From Synechococcaceae cyanobacterium RL_1_2 (GTDB taxonomy: Bacteria; Cyanobacteriota; Cyanobacteriia; Cyanobacteriales; JAAUPO01), in the NCBI GenBank assembly GCA_012033095.1, contig JAAUPO010000071.1, positions 1 to 8,403 on the forward strand: 8,403 nucleotides of DNA, given 5' to 3'. Positions 1-5,584 of this stretch are shown here, piece after piece. Each line of letters opens with the position of its first letter. Position 1 is the stretch's first letter. A program made the translations under genes and the position numbers. The notes beneath the pieces are model-generated. The model was not told the DNA's origin. It worked only from the letters and a program-made list of their open reading frames with translations, and ran no database searches.

Positions 1-968
1 GTAAAAATCAGATCTAAGGTGACATCCTGGGGTAATAAAGCGGGGAGCTGCTCCACCACTTGACGCACCCCTTGCTCGACGGTCACGAGGGTAGAACCAG
101 TACTTCTTCTAACGGAAAAGGCCACCACTGGCTTACCGTTTAAATAGGCGGTCTGACGAGCTTCCCCGAAACCATCGGTGACGGTGCCTAATTCCTTCAG
201 GGCTACCGTGGCCCCCGTAGGTAAGGTAATGCCATAGTTTTGGATTTCTTCCACGGTTTTAGCACTACCAACGGCCCGGACATTTTGCTCAATGCCCCCA
301 ATCTCAGAACGGCCGCTGGGTAAATTGAGGTTAAAGTTAGCAATCTGGTTATTCACCTCCGTGGTGGTGAGGTTATAAGCCTGCAATCGTTCCGAACTTA
401 GATCTACGCGAATTTCCCGATCCACTCCTCCGATGCGATCGACGGTGCCCACCCCTTCCACACTCAAAATTTCCTTCGCAATCACCCGATCAACTAAATC
501 ACTCAACTCCTCCACGGAGCGATCGGGGGACTGTACCGCATAGGTAATAATAGAACCCCCAACAAAATCTAACTTCCGTACGATGGGCTCCAAAATATCA
601 TCGGGTAACTGCGATCGTACCTGGGATACCGCATTGCGAACGTCATTAGTGGCCTGTTCTGTGTCGGTACCGAGCACAAACGTTACCGTGGTTTGGGACG
701 TGCCCTCACTCACCACCGACGTTAAATCATCAATATTTCCTAACCCTGCCACCGCATCCTCGATGGTTTTGGTCACTTCCGTTTCTAGCTCCGTGGGACT
801 AGCCCCAGCTTGGTTAACGGTGATGGTGATGGCCGGCACATCAATATTGGGATTATTGTCGATCCCTAGTCCTAAAAAGGAGAAAAAACCCACGATGCTG
901 AGCACTAAAAATAACACTAGGGTCGGAACAGGTTTTTTAATCGACCAGACGGAGAGGTGGAAGGACAT
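1..968 (-). CDS. RND-family (AcrB/HAE1-type) efflux pump, N-terminal part, cut by the window edge
   Basis: This is the inner-membrane proton-driven pump of a tripartite drug or lipophile exporter. The frame is open from the ATG at 968 to base 1, giving about 322 residues of a protein that normally has 1,000-1,070. Residues 1-13 are the short cytoplasmic helix seen in AcrB-like pumps (ending KKPVPT), and about 14-34 form the first membrane helix (LVLFLVLSIVGFFSFLGLGI). The periplasmic porter domain then starts with NPNIDVPAITITVNQAGASP and the helix ELETEVTKTIEDAV, a clear match to the PN1 pattern of the family. Later segments (LPSGRSEIGG, AVKELG-like loop, SVRRSTGSTLVTVEQGV) fit PN2. No membrane-fusion partner lies directly upstream: the next 512 bp carry no gene, so the partner would be elsewhere or downstream, beyond the window. 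Substrate cannot be deduced. Family assignment is firm; HAE1 versus another RND subgroup is likely but not certain. Confidence 0.93.
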   Translation of the reverse strand, partial: MSFHLSVWSIKKPVPTLVLFLVLSIVGFFSFLGLGIDNNPNIDVPAITITVNQAGASPTELETEVTKTIEDAVAGLGNIDDLTSVVSEGTSQTTVTFVLGTDTEQATNDVRNAVSQVRSQLPDDILEPIVRKLDFVGGSIITYAVQSPDRSVEELSDLVDRVIAKEILSVEGVGTVDRIGGVDREIRVDLSSERLQAYNLTTTEVNNQIANFNLNLPSGRSEIGGIEQNVRAVGSAKTVEEIQNYGITLPTGATVALKELGTVTDGFGEARQTAYLNGKPVVAFSVRRSTGSTLVTVEQGVRQVVEQLPALLPQDVTLDLIF

Positions 969-1040
969 AACTTAAAACTGGGGTTACCCATCCCAACTTA
1001 ACAAAAATTATTACTTCCATCATAGGCCCTATTACCCATC

Positions 1041-1060
1041 AAAGGGAGATTAATCCCTTT
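1041..1060. promoter_or_regulatory. Perfect 7-bp inverted repeat upstream of the RND pump gene
   Basis: AAAGGGA at 1041-1047 and TCCCTTT at 1054-1060 are exact inverted copies with a 6-base spacer (GATTAA). The repeat sits 73-92 bp upstream of the pump's start codon, where an operator for a local repressor could lie. A weak hairpin ending transcription from the rbcR side is also possible, although there is no clear T-tract in the minus-strand direction. No regulator gene for the pump is visible nearby. Function is inferred only from the symmetry and the position. Confidence 0.35.
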
Positions 1061-1185
1061 AACGCGATCGTTGGGGGTGATCCCAATCTCATCATTGAGG
1101 GCAGTTCACTTCAGTACAAGCAATGGCCCATAGATGGATTAGGGATTTCGCGTTAATTATCGGGGTCATGCTTAGAGGCTGTTTA

Positions 1186-1430
1186 TAAAGTCAATTGAAT
1201 TGGCATTTTGCCCCCTAAACTCCCTAAATTTGGGAGACTGTATAATGATTTTCCTAACTACTAAGACAAAAGTTGGGTCAAAAAACTTTAAATAGGTCTG
1301 AGAGCTTTACTCGGTAAGGATTACAACCAATTTCGATAGAGTGCTTGTGTCGTAAGGGTTTAAGGTTTTTGTTCTGTAGTTAGTCATTTTTCAGGAATCT
1401 CTCCCCTAGAATTGGGGACAGGGGGGCTTT
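1186..1430. repeat. Dispersed palindromic repeat (copy 1), split by a ~130-bp insertion
   Basis: The left part (1186-1253) and the right part (1393-1430) align with the uninterrupted copy at 4427-4530. Shared blocks include TCAATTGAAT/TTAATTGAAT, the GCCCCCTAAA-type block, the run leading to GATTTTCC, and on the right CTCCCC...GGGG...CAGGGGGGCTT. The outer blocks are roughly inverted (GCCCCC on the left, GGGGGGC on the right) and each contains a small inner palindrome. This is the layout of the small GC-rich palindromic repeats common between genes in cyanobacterial chromosomes. It is non-coding. It lies 50 bp beyond the rbcR stop codon and could also act as a terminator for that gene. Confidence 0.7.
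1254..1383. mobile_element. MITE-like insertion with terminal inverted repeats inside repeat copy 1
   Basis: The segment starts with CTAACTAC (1254-1261) and ends with GTAGTTAG (1376-1383), exact inverted copies. The match continues imperfectly to about 17 bp (CTAACTACTAAGACAAAA against the complement of TTTTGTTCTGTAGTTAG at 1367-1383). It is flanked by TGATTTTC (1246-1253) and TCATTTTTC (1384-1392), which look like an imperfect 8-9-bp target duplication. The second copy of the host repeat at 4427-4530 lacks the segment, so that copy serves as an empty-site comparison. There is no open frame for a transposase; it is a non-autonomous element. The alternative reading, a TA duplication of the IS630/Tc1 type just inside these ends, is also possible. 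Confidence 0.6.
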
Positions 1431-1480
1431 TCAAACACATTCTGAGGGTTAAACTGGGAATGGAATAAATGTTCAGTCCA

Positions 1481-2521
1481 TCAATCATCATCTAAGTCTT
1501 CAACCCCTCCAGACTTTTTAACTACCACTTCCTCTGGTAGGGGAGCTTCAATATCCTTATCGCGATTTAGATTATTCAAAAATTCCAGTAAAGGGCCAAC
1601 CCGATTAGAAAATTCAGGCAAAATTTCCCTAGTAAAGGCTTCTGCTGCTTTAGACCGATAACGATTGGGATTGAGTACCACATAAAGATTGCGCTTGACT
1701 TCCATGTCGCGAATTTTTACGGTACGAATTACCCCCATTTTCAACTCCTTCTCGATCGCGGTGGTGGAAACAAAGGCCGAACCAAGGGAGGATTGCACCG
1801 CATTTTTAATCGCTTCTACCGAATTAAGTTCCATTTCGATGCGGAAGCGTTTGGGGTCAATTTCAGAGCGATTTAACACCTGATCCACGACTTTGCGGAT
1901 CGTTGATTGGGAATCTAGGGCAATAAAATTAAGGCGGTATAGATCCTCTTTTTGGATTGTATCGTGTTCGGCTAAGGGATGGGAGGCGGGTAAAATTAAA
2001 GCTAATTCATCCTCTGCGTAATTAATTACCTGTAGGGTTTCTTGGAGTTCTGTGGGCACTTCCCCCCCAATGACCGCTAGATCCACCTGTCCATTGGCCA
2101 CACTCCAGGAAGTCCGACGGGTTGAATGGACTTGTAACTGTACGGAAACCTCTGGGTATTTTTTACGAAATAGCCCAATCATCCTGGGTAACAGATAAGT
2201 TCCAGTGGTTTGGGAAGCTCCAATAATGAGGGTTCCCCCCTGAAGATTTTGTAAATCTTCGATGGCGCGGCAGGTTTCTTGGCACAGGGTCAGAACTTTT
2301 TCCCCGTAATTGAGCAATAGATGGCCAGCCTCGGTTAATTGGGCTCTACGGCCACCGCGATCGAAGAGGGGTACATTTAGTTGCTTTTCTAAATTTTGTA
2401 CCTGAAGACTAACGGCCGGTTGGGAAACGTAGAGACTATCCGCCGCTCTTTTGAAACTCCCCTCTGAGGCGATCGCTTTGAGGATGCGGAGTTGATCCAA
2501 AGTGAAAGGAATATCTGTCAT
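1481..2521 (-). CDS. rbcR: LysR-type transcriptional regulator RbcR (Ycf30 family)
   Basis: This is a 346-residue LysR-family DNA-binding regulator, cytoplasmic and expected to act as a tetramer. Residues ~5-65 form the winged helix-turn-helix, with the recognition region [20 protein letters not shown] near 21-40 and the wing [14 protein letters not shown] near 53-66. The effector-binding domain follows from ~95 ([20 protein letters not shown], then [20 protein letters not shown]). These stretches match the cyanobacterial and red-algal plastid RbcR/Ycf30 group, which controls Rubisco and CO2-concentrating genes. The paralogues CmpR, NdhR and NtcB are less likely given how closely the N-terminal half fits RbcR. 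The last ~25 residues are an acidic tail (ending EDLDDD), outside the LysR core. The ATG at 2521 gives the canonical N-terminus; no strong Shine-Dalgarno is visible, which is common in cyanobacteria. The gene is intact and divergent from the NnrU-like gene. Confidence 0.9.
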   Translation of the reverse strand: MTDIPFTLDQLRILKAIASEGSFKRAADSLYVSQPAVSLQVQNLEKQLNVPLFDRGGRRAQLTEAGHLLLNYGEKVLTLCQETCRAIEDLQNLQGGTLIIGASQTTGTYLLPRMIGLFRKKYPEVSVQLQVHSTRRTSWSVANGQVDLAVIGGEVPTELQETLQVINYAEDELALILPASHPLAEHDTIQKEDLYRLNFIALDSQSTIRKVVDQVLNRSEIDPKRFRIEMELNSVEAIKNAVQSSLGSAFVSTTAIEKELKMGVIRTVKIRDMEVKRNLYVVLNPNRYRSKAAEAFTREILPEFSNRVGPLLEFLNNLNRDKDIEAPLPEEVVVKKSGGVEDLDDD

Positions 2522-2853
2522 AGGGCAAAGGATTTACAAATCAAGGAGGATGAATAGGTCTCTAGCGTTGCCCTAAACGGGTGAATAGAAGGATGTTTAC
2601 CATAGTAGGCTCTTGGTGGCATATACCCATGGGAGCATCTTTATCTTTGTAAATGTTTAGGGTCAGGGACTGTCATGGAACCAATTACAACAAAGAAGGT
2701 GTAGGCATAATTATCCAGGATTGCCCTTAGGAATGTAGGTGTATTGCCATGACATTACCATAGGCAGGGGAGTAAGTTTCAAAGATTGGTTAAGTTTTAC
2801 AACAATTTCATAATACAATTGGCGAAATCTTAACATTAGACAGTTTTTAGCTT
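2522..2853. promoter_or_regulatory. Divergent intergenic region between rbcR and the NnrU-like gene, with a pair of inverted 9-mers
   Basis: These 332 bp hold no convincing gene. Two exact inverted copies of a 9-mer are present: ATTTACAAA at 2532-2540 and TTTGTAAAT at 2646-2654. The first sits inside a small palindrome (GATTT-AC-AAATC, 2531-2542) only 10 bp upstream of the rbcR start codon. Another palindrome, CCCATGGG, lies at 2626-2633. Close to the plus-strand gene, GTTAAG and CTTAAC frame an AT-rich stretch holding TAATAC, a possible -10. LysR regulators commonly bind and regulate their own divergent promoter region, so these are candidate RbcR sites, but no site has been demonstrated here and AT-rich 9-mers can recur by chance. 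Confidence 0.4.
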
Positions 2854-3568
2854 ATGCAGGATGGTAGTTGGTTAACCTCTAGCCACGGAATCATATTGGC
2901 GATGCTTGGGGGTTTCGCGATCGCCCATAGCGGCTTGGCAGCGTTGAGGCCCTGGGGTGAATCAAAAATTGGCAATCGTCTTTATCGAGTATTGTTTGCC
3001 CTCGTTAGTATTCCCTTCGCTACCGTCCTAATTATTTATTTCTTTAACCATCGTTATGACGGCTTAATTCTCTGGGAATTACAGGGAGTACCTGGAATTA
3101 AATCTGTAGTTTGGATTTTATCAGCAATTTCCTTTCTGTTTCTATACCCAGCAACCTTTAATTTGTTAGAAATTGCGCGATCGCAAAACCAGAAATCCAT
3201 CTCTACGAAACTGGCATTATGCGGATCTCCCGCCATCCCCAATGGTAGGTCAAGTGATTTGGTGCATTGCCCATAGTCTCTGGATTGGCAGCACCTTTAC
3301 CTTGGTCACTTCTTTTGGGTTAATTGCCCACCATTTATTTGCAGTGTGGCATGGCGATCGACGATGGTATCAACGCCACGGAGAGCAATTTTTAGCCGTC
3401 AAAGCCCGCACCTCTATTATTCCCTTCAAAGCCATTCTGGATGGCCGTCAAACTTTACAATGGCAAGAATTCTTCAAACCAGCCTATGCTGGGGTCACAG
3501 CCTTTGTCTTGCTACTGTGGTATGGTCACCCCTGGTTATTAACGGCAACGAACAAAGTTTTCTGGTAA
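2854..3568 (+). pseudogene. NnrU-family / Z-ISO-like membrane protein, broken by two apparent single-base losses
   Basis: This is an integral membrane protein of the NnrU family. Relatives include bacterial proteins linked to nitrite/NO reduction and plant Z-ISO, the heme-dependent 15-cis-zeta-carotene isomerase. The first frame (from the ATG at 2854) gives GFAIAHSGLAALRPWGESKI and helices near residues 10-30, 44-64 and 83-105. After ~3176 the family sequence continues in a second frame (AIAKPEIHLYETGIMRISRHPQ in substance), and after ~3242 in a third (MVGQVIWCIAHSLWIG to ...HPWLL) down to the stop at 3566-3568. Adding one base at 3176/3177 (GCG repeated before a HIP1 site) and one in the AA at 3241-3242 yields an unbroken 238-residue protein of usual length. 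The second lesion falls inside the conserved RHPQMVGQ motif, whose His is a proposed heme ligand in Z-ISO. Either sequencing error or true inactivation. trxC follows 31 bp later, suggesting co-transcription. Confidence 0.82.
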
Positions 3569-3599
3569 GTTAATTATCAAGGAAATATAAAGAACCACC

Positions 3600-3929
3600 G
3601 TGATTGTAGTTAGTCAAAACAGTTTTGTTAGTGAAGTAATTGAATCGCCCCACGTCGTAATTGCTTACTTTTGGGCCCCTTGGTGTGGTCTTTGTAATTT
3701 CATCGAGCCGTTAATTATGCAATTACCTAAAAAATTTGCGAAGGAGTTAAAGCTAGTAAGTATTAATGCTGATGCTAATTTCAAATTGGCCAATAACTAC
3801 CGCATTAAAAGCTTACCTACTCTAATTATTTTTAACCAGGGCCAGGTGGCCCAACGCATTGAAAGCTTCCACGATCGCGACAGTCTGTTCCAAGTTCTAG
3901 AAAAAAGTTTATCCTGTGGTCAGGAATAG
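3600..3929 (+). CDS. trxC: Atypical thioredoxin with WCGLC active site (TrxC-like)
   Basis: This is a 109-residue single-domain thioredoxin fold protein, presumably cytoplasmic. The active-site segment FWAPWCGLC has cysteines 29 and 32, with leucine replacing the proline of the usual WCGPC. The cis-proline loop is SLPT (Pro73), preceded by the beta strand VSINADANFKLANNYRIKSL, where the usual motif is D(x)N. As I recall, the WCGLC centre is typical of the cyanobacterial TrxC class, which is poorly active in standard disulfide reduction and has no settled role; the assignment rests on that motif and the cyanobacterial context. The start is GTG at 3600, since no in-frame ATG gives a full fold; AAGGA at 3579-3583 is rather far upstream for a ribosome site. 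It lies 31 bp after the NnrU-like gene on the same strand, probably in one transcript. It ends in SCGQE, adding a third cysteine. Intact. Confidence 0.85.
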   Translation: MIVVSQNSFVSEVIESPHVVIAYFWAPWCGLCNFIEPLIMQLPKKFAKELKLVSINADANFKLANNYRIKSLPTLIIFNQGQVAQRIESFHDRDSLFQVLEKSLSCGQE

Positions 3930-3955
3930 GGTCTGCCCCATCAAAGATCGTTATT

Positions 3956-4003
3956 AAGGCATAACTGGCTATTTTGTAAAAAAACGATGCAAGTTATGCC
4001 CTT
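3956..4003. terminator. Stem-loop between convergent trxC and the small membrane protein gene
   Basis: AAGGCATAACT (3956-3966) pairs with AGTTATGCCCTT (3992-4003) across a 25-base loop; one arm has an extra C:G position (GGC against GCCC). The stem sits 27 bp after the trxC stop codon and 36 bp beyond the stop of the convergent gene at 4039. That position suits a terminator serving both strands, although the loop is long and a strong U-tract is lacking. The one-base difference between the arms would also fit the single-base losses seen elsewhere in this window. Confidence 0.4.
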
Positions 4004-4038
4004 ATGGTCTAGGTTTTACGCTTTAAGCCTTAGTTAAC

Positions 4039-4161
4039 TTAGTGGGCGGTACCATTACCGTGGTAGTTATCGGTGTCATAGAAGCCATTTTTCGTGGCAA
4101 AAAATAGGGCCGACACAATGAATAGACCGCTAAGGGCCGCAAGGATTAATTTAATGTCCAT
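4039..4161 (-). CDS. ndhP: 40-residue single-helix membrane protein, probable NDH-1 subunit NdhP
   Basis: This short frame encodes 40 residues: a hydrophobic helix (MDIKLILAALSGLFIVSALF, residues 1-20) continuing to FATKNG, then a polar tail, FYDTDNYHGNGTAH. Length, one N-terminal membrane helix and a conserved-looking acidic/aromatic tail ending GNGTAH fit the tiny cyanobacterial protein NdhP, which stabilises the large photosynthetic NDH-1 complex in the thylakoid. The identification comes from memory of the family pattern and needs a database comparison; another small photosystem or cytochrome b6f subunit is the alternative, but the tail matches none of the common ones (PsbM, PsbT, PetN, PetG, PsaM). 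Codon use is normal, the frame is clean, and the gene stands alone between a terminator-like hairpin and its own upstream region of about 150 bp. Confidence 0.65.
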   Translation of the reverse strand: MDIKLILAALSGLFIVSALFFATKNGFYDTDNYHGNGTAH

Positions 4162-4191
4162 AATGGCTGGGGTAGATAAAGATAGGATCAC

Positions 4192-4204
4192 AACCTACTA
4201 GGTT
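4192..4204. promoter_or_regulatory. Short palindrome upstream of the ndhP-like gene
   Basis: AACCTA and TAGGTT are exact inverted copies separated by one base, 31-43 bp upstream of the start codon of the small membrane protein gene. The position fits the core promoter or the beginning of its transcript, so it could be an operator or a 5' hairpin. Nothing else supports a role, and a 6-bp palindrome can occur by chance. Confidence 0.22.
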
Positions 4205-4314
4205 AGACAAACCCACGAAAAAAGGTCTAGAAACTTAGCATTAATTTAGAATTGTGCTGACATAATGGCCCATCATATTTGCTGTGGTTGCGCGATCGCG
4301 TAAGTAAACTGATT

Positions 4315-4425
4315 AGGACTTACGTACAAGTCCCCTAAAGCCCCCAAATTTGTGGGACTTGCTTGAACGATTATCCCCAAATATCATGGTTTCCAGTACA
4401 GAATCGAAATTTTTGCGTAAGTCCT
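4315..4425. mobile_element. MITE-like element with AGGACTTACG inverted ends
   Basis: AGGACTTACG (4315-4324) and CGTAAGTCCT (4416-4425) are exact 10-bp terminal inverted repeats of a 111-bp non-coding segment. Termini reading GGACTTACGCA are, from general knowledge, frequent in cyanobacterial MITEs and IS630-type elements; the right end here reads TGCGTAAGTCC. Nested inside is a second exact inverted pair, CAAGTCCC (4327-4334) and GGGACTTG (4354-4361), around a C-rich/AAATTT core resembling that of the other repeats in this window. No transposase frame is present. The right end abuts the next repeat (4427-4530), so two elements lie back to back. Confidence 0.6.
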
Positions 4426-4426
4426 G

Positions 4427-4530
4427 AAGTTAATTGAATTTGCCTTTTGCCCCCTAAATTCCCCAAATTGGGGGGACGGTATAAGGATTTTCCAGAAATT
4501 TCTCCCCCAGCATTGGGAGCAGGGGGGCTT
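4427..4530. repeat. Dispersed palindromic repeat (copy 2), uninterrupted
   Basis: This is the compact copy of the repeat at 1186-1430. It runs from AAGTTAATTGAATTTGCC through GCCCCCTAAATTCCCC, a GGGGGG block, GATTTTCC, then CTCCCCCAGCATTGGGAG and a GGGGGGCTT end. The outer GCCCCC and GGGGGGC are inverted, and CTCCC...GGGAG forms an inner stem. A short open frame can be read across it on either strand, but the symmetry and the second copy show it is repeat, not gene. It lies 170 bp upstream of the beta-lactamase start codon. Confidence 0.68.
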
Positions 4531-4589
4531 AATAAATCAGCTCTTAATATCAGCATATCAGCAACAATTGAGATAAAGATTATTTTCCC

Positions 4590-4617
4590 ATACCAAATAA
4601 AACGGTTTTGGTATAAT
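4590..4617 (+). promoter_or_regulatory. Extended -10 promoter of the beta-lactamase, overlapped by an 8-bp inverted repeat
   Basis: TATAAT at 4612-4617, preceded by TG one base before it (TGGTATAAT), is a perfect extended -10 element; no good -35 box is seen at normal spacing. ATACCAAA (4590-4597) and TTTGGTAT (4607-4614) are exact inverted copies with a 9-base spacer, and the right arm covers the first half of the -10. A dimeric repressor bound there would block RNA polymerase, so this is a plausible operator. The promoter would give a leader of about 75 bases before the ATG at 4700. Confidence 0.55.
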
Positions 4618-4699
4618 CCCTCAATCTGAGTGAACCGATAGGGTTGAATATGGACAAAACTATCCTATTTGTTGGAAGGATTTCGGAGAGAAATAAACC

Positions 4700-5566
4700 A
4701 TGAATATACCGACTAGAACATTAATCCTACGGGGAATAATGGCTTTAATGTCCCTAGGTGTTGGTACCTTGGTGCTTCATCCTCCATGGATCCAAACTGC
4801 TGGGGCAGAAACCAACCCGCCGATCGCGATACCGGAAAAAGTGAATTTTGGGCAGCACTTTAGCGACTTAGGGGTGAATGGCTCCATCATCATTTATGAC
4901 CTTAATCAGACCCAGGAATTTGAATATAATTCTGATCGTAATGGGAGAGCTTTTCCGGTAGCTTCGACGTTTAAAATCTTAAATTCCTTAATTGCCCTAG
5001 AAACCAAAACGATTGAAAATGATGTGGCGGTATTAACCTGGGATGGTGTGCCCCGATCACTAACGGAATGGAATCGGGATTTAAATTTGAGGGAAGCTTT
5101 TCGTTGGTCGGCGGTGTGGTTTTATCAGGTCTTAGCGCGCAAAGTCGGTTATGAATCGATGAATCAATGGGTAAGGGCTAGTAACTATGGCAATCAAACC
5201 ATCGGTACACCGGAGGATATTGATCGCTTTTGGTTAGATGGCACGTTGCAAATCACTCCGTATCAACAAATTGATTTTTTGCGCCGACTCCAGGGGAATC
5301 AATTACCGTTTTCTGAGCGATCGATCGCGATGGTTAAAGATATTATGATCATAGAAAAGACTCCGGCCTATACTTTGCGGGCCAAAACGGGCTGGTATGG
5401 TTATGGCCAAACTGATATTCAAAATATTGGTTGGTATGTGGGCTATCTTGAGCAAAATCAAAACGTCTATTTTTTTGCCACTAATCTTGATCTTCATGAA
5501 ACCAAAGATGGGGCGATGCGTATGGAATTAACCCGTCGTTGCTTACGGGATTTAGGCTTGCTGTAA
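4700..5566 (+). CDS. Class D (OXA-type) serine beta-lactamase
   Basis: This is a secreted serine hydrolase of the class D beta-lactamase / BlaR-sensor fold, expected in the periplasm. Residues 1-36 form a signal peptide with a hydrophobic core (IMALMSLGVGTLVL) and a likely cut after AGA. All class D landmarks are present and in order: STFK with catalytic Ser89 and the lysine that is normally carboxylated, Lys92; SAV at 137-139; YGN at 163-165; the FWLDG tryptophan, Trp178, equivalent to OXA Trp154; and KTGW at 229-232. At 288 residues it is slightly longer than typical OXA enzymes (about 260-275), mainly through the leader. Without an N-terminal membrane signalling domain it is an enzyme, not a BlaR/MecR sensor. 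A purine-rich site, GGAGAG (4685-4690), lies 9 bases before the ATG. Codon use resembles that of its neighbours and HIP1-like sites are present, so it looks native, not recently acquired. It converges on anmK. Substrate range cannot be read from sequence. Confidence 0.9.
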   Translation: MNIPTRTLILRGIMALMSLGVGTLVLHPPWIQTAGAETNPPIAIPEKVNFGQHFSDLGVNGSIIIYDLNQTQEFEYNSDRNGRAFPVASTFKILNSLIALETKTIENDVAVLTWDGVPRSLTEWNRDLNLREAFRWSAVWFYQVLARKVGYESMNQWVRASNYGNQTIGTPEDIDRFWLDGTLQITPYQQIDFLRRLQGNQLPFSERSIAMVKDIMIIEKTPAYTLRAKTGWYGYGQTDIQNIGWYVGYLEQNQNVYFFATNLDLHETKDGAMRMELTRRCLRDLGLL

Positions 5567-5584
5567 CGATTATTTAGCCAGAGC

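Noticed and set aside
583..975. Plus-strand open frame of 130 codons
   Set aside because: It lies opposite the RND pump gene, whose minus-strand frame has clear family motifs throughout; the plus frame has no recognisable domain and a serine/threonine/valine-rich composition typical of a shadow.
3600..3929. Ordinary m-type thioredoxin
   Set aside because: The active site is WCGLC, not WCGPC, and several usual m-type positions differ, so the standard housekeeping role should not be assumed.
4315..4530. CRISPR array
   Set aside because: The repeated blocks are palindromic and of two kinds, not equal direct repeats with regular spacers, and no cas gene is present.
4371..4629. Two opposing ~60-codon frames across the repeats
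   Set aside because: Both read through palindromic repeat sequence (for example PPKFPKLGG and PPNLGNLGG), which also occurs elsewhere in the window; this is repeat DNA, not coding sequence.
4700..5566. BlaR/MecR-type beta-lactam sensor
   Set aside because: The penicillin-binding fold is preceded only by a signal peptide; there are no multi-pass membrane helices or zinc protease domain.
4700..5566. Horizontally acquired resistance gene
   Set aside because: Nearby repeats tempted this reading, but the gene has codon use like its neighbours and HIP1-like CGATCGCG sites; no integron, transposase or attC site is present.
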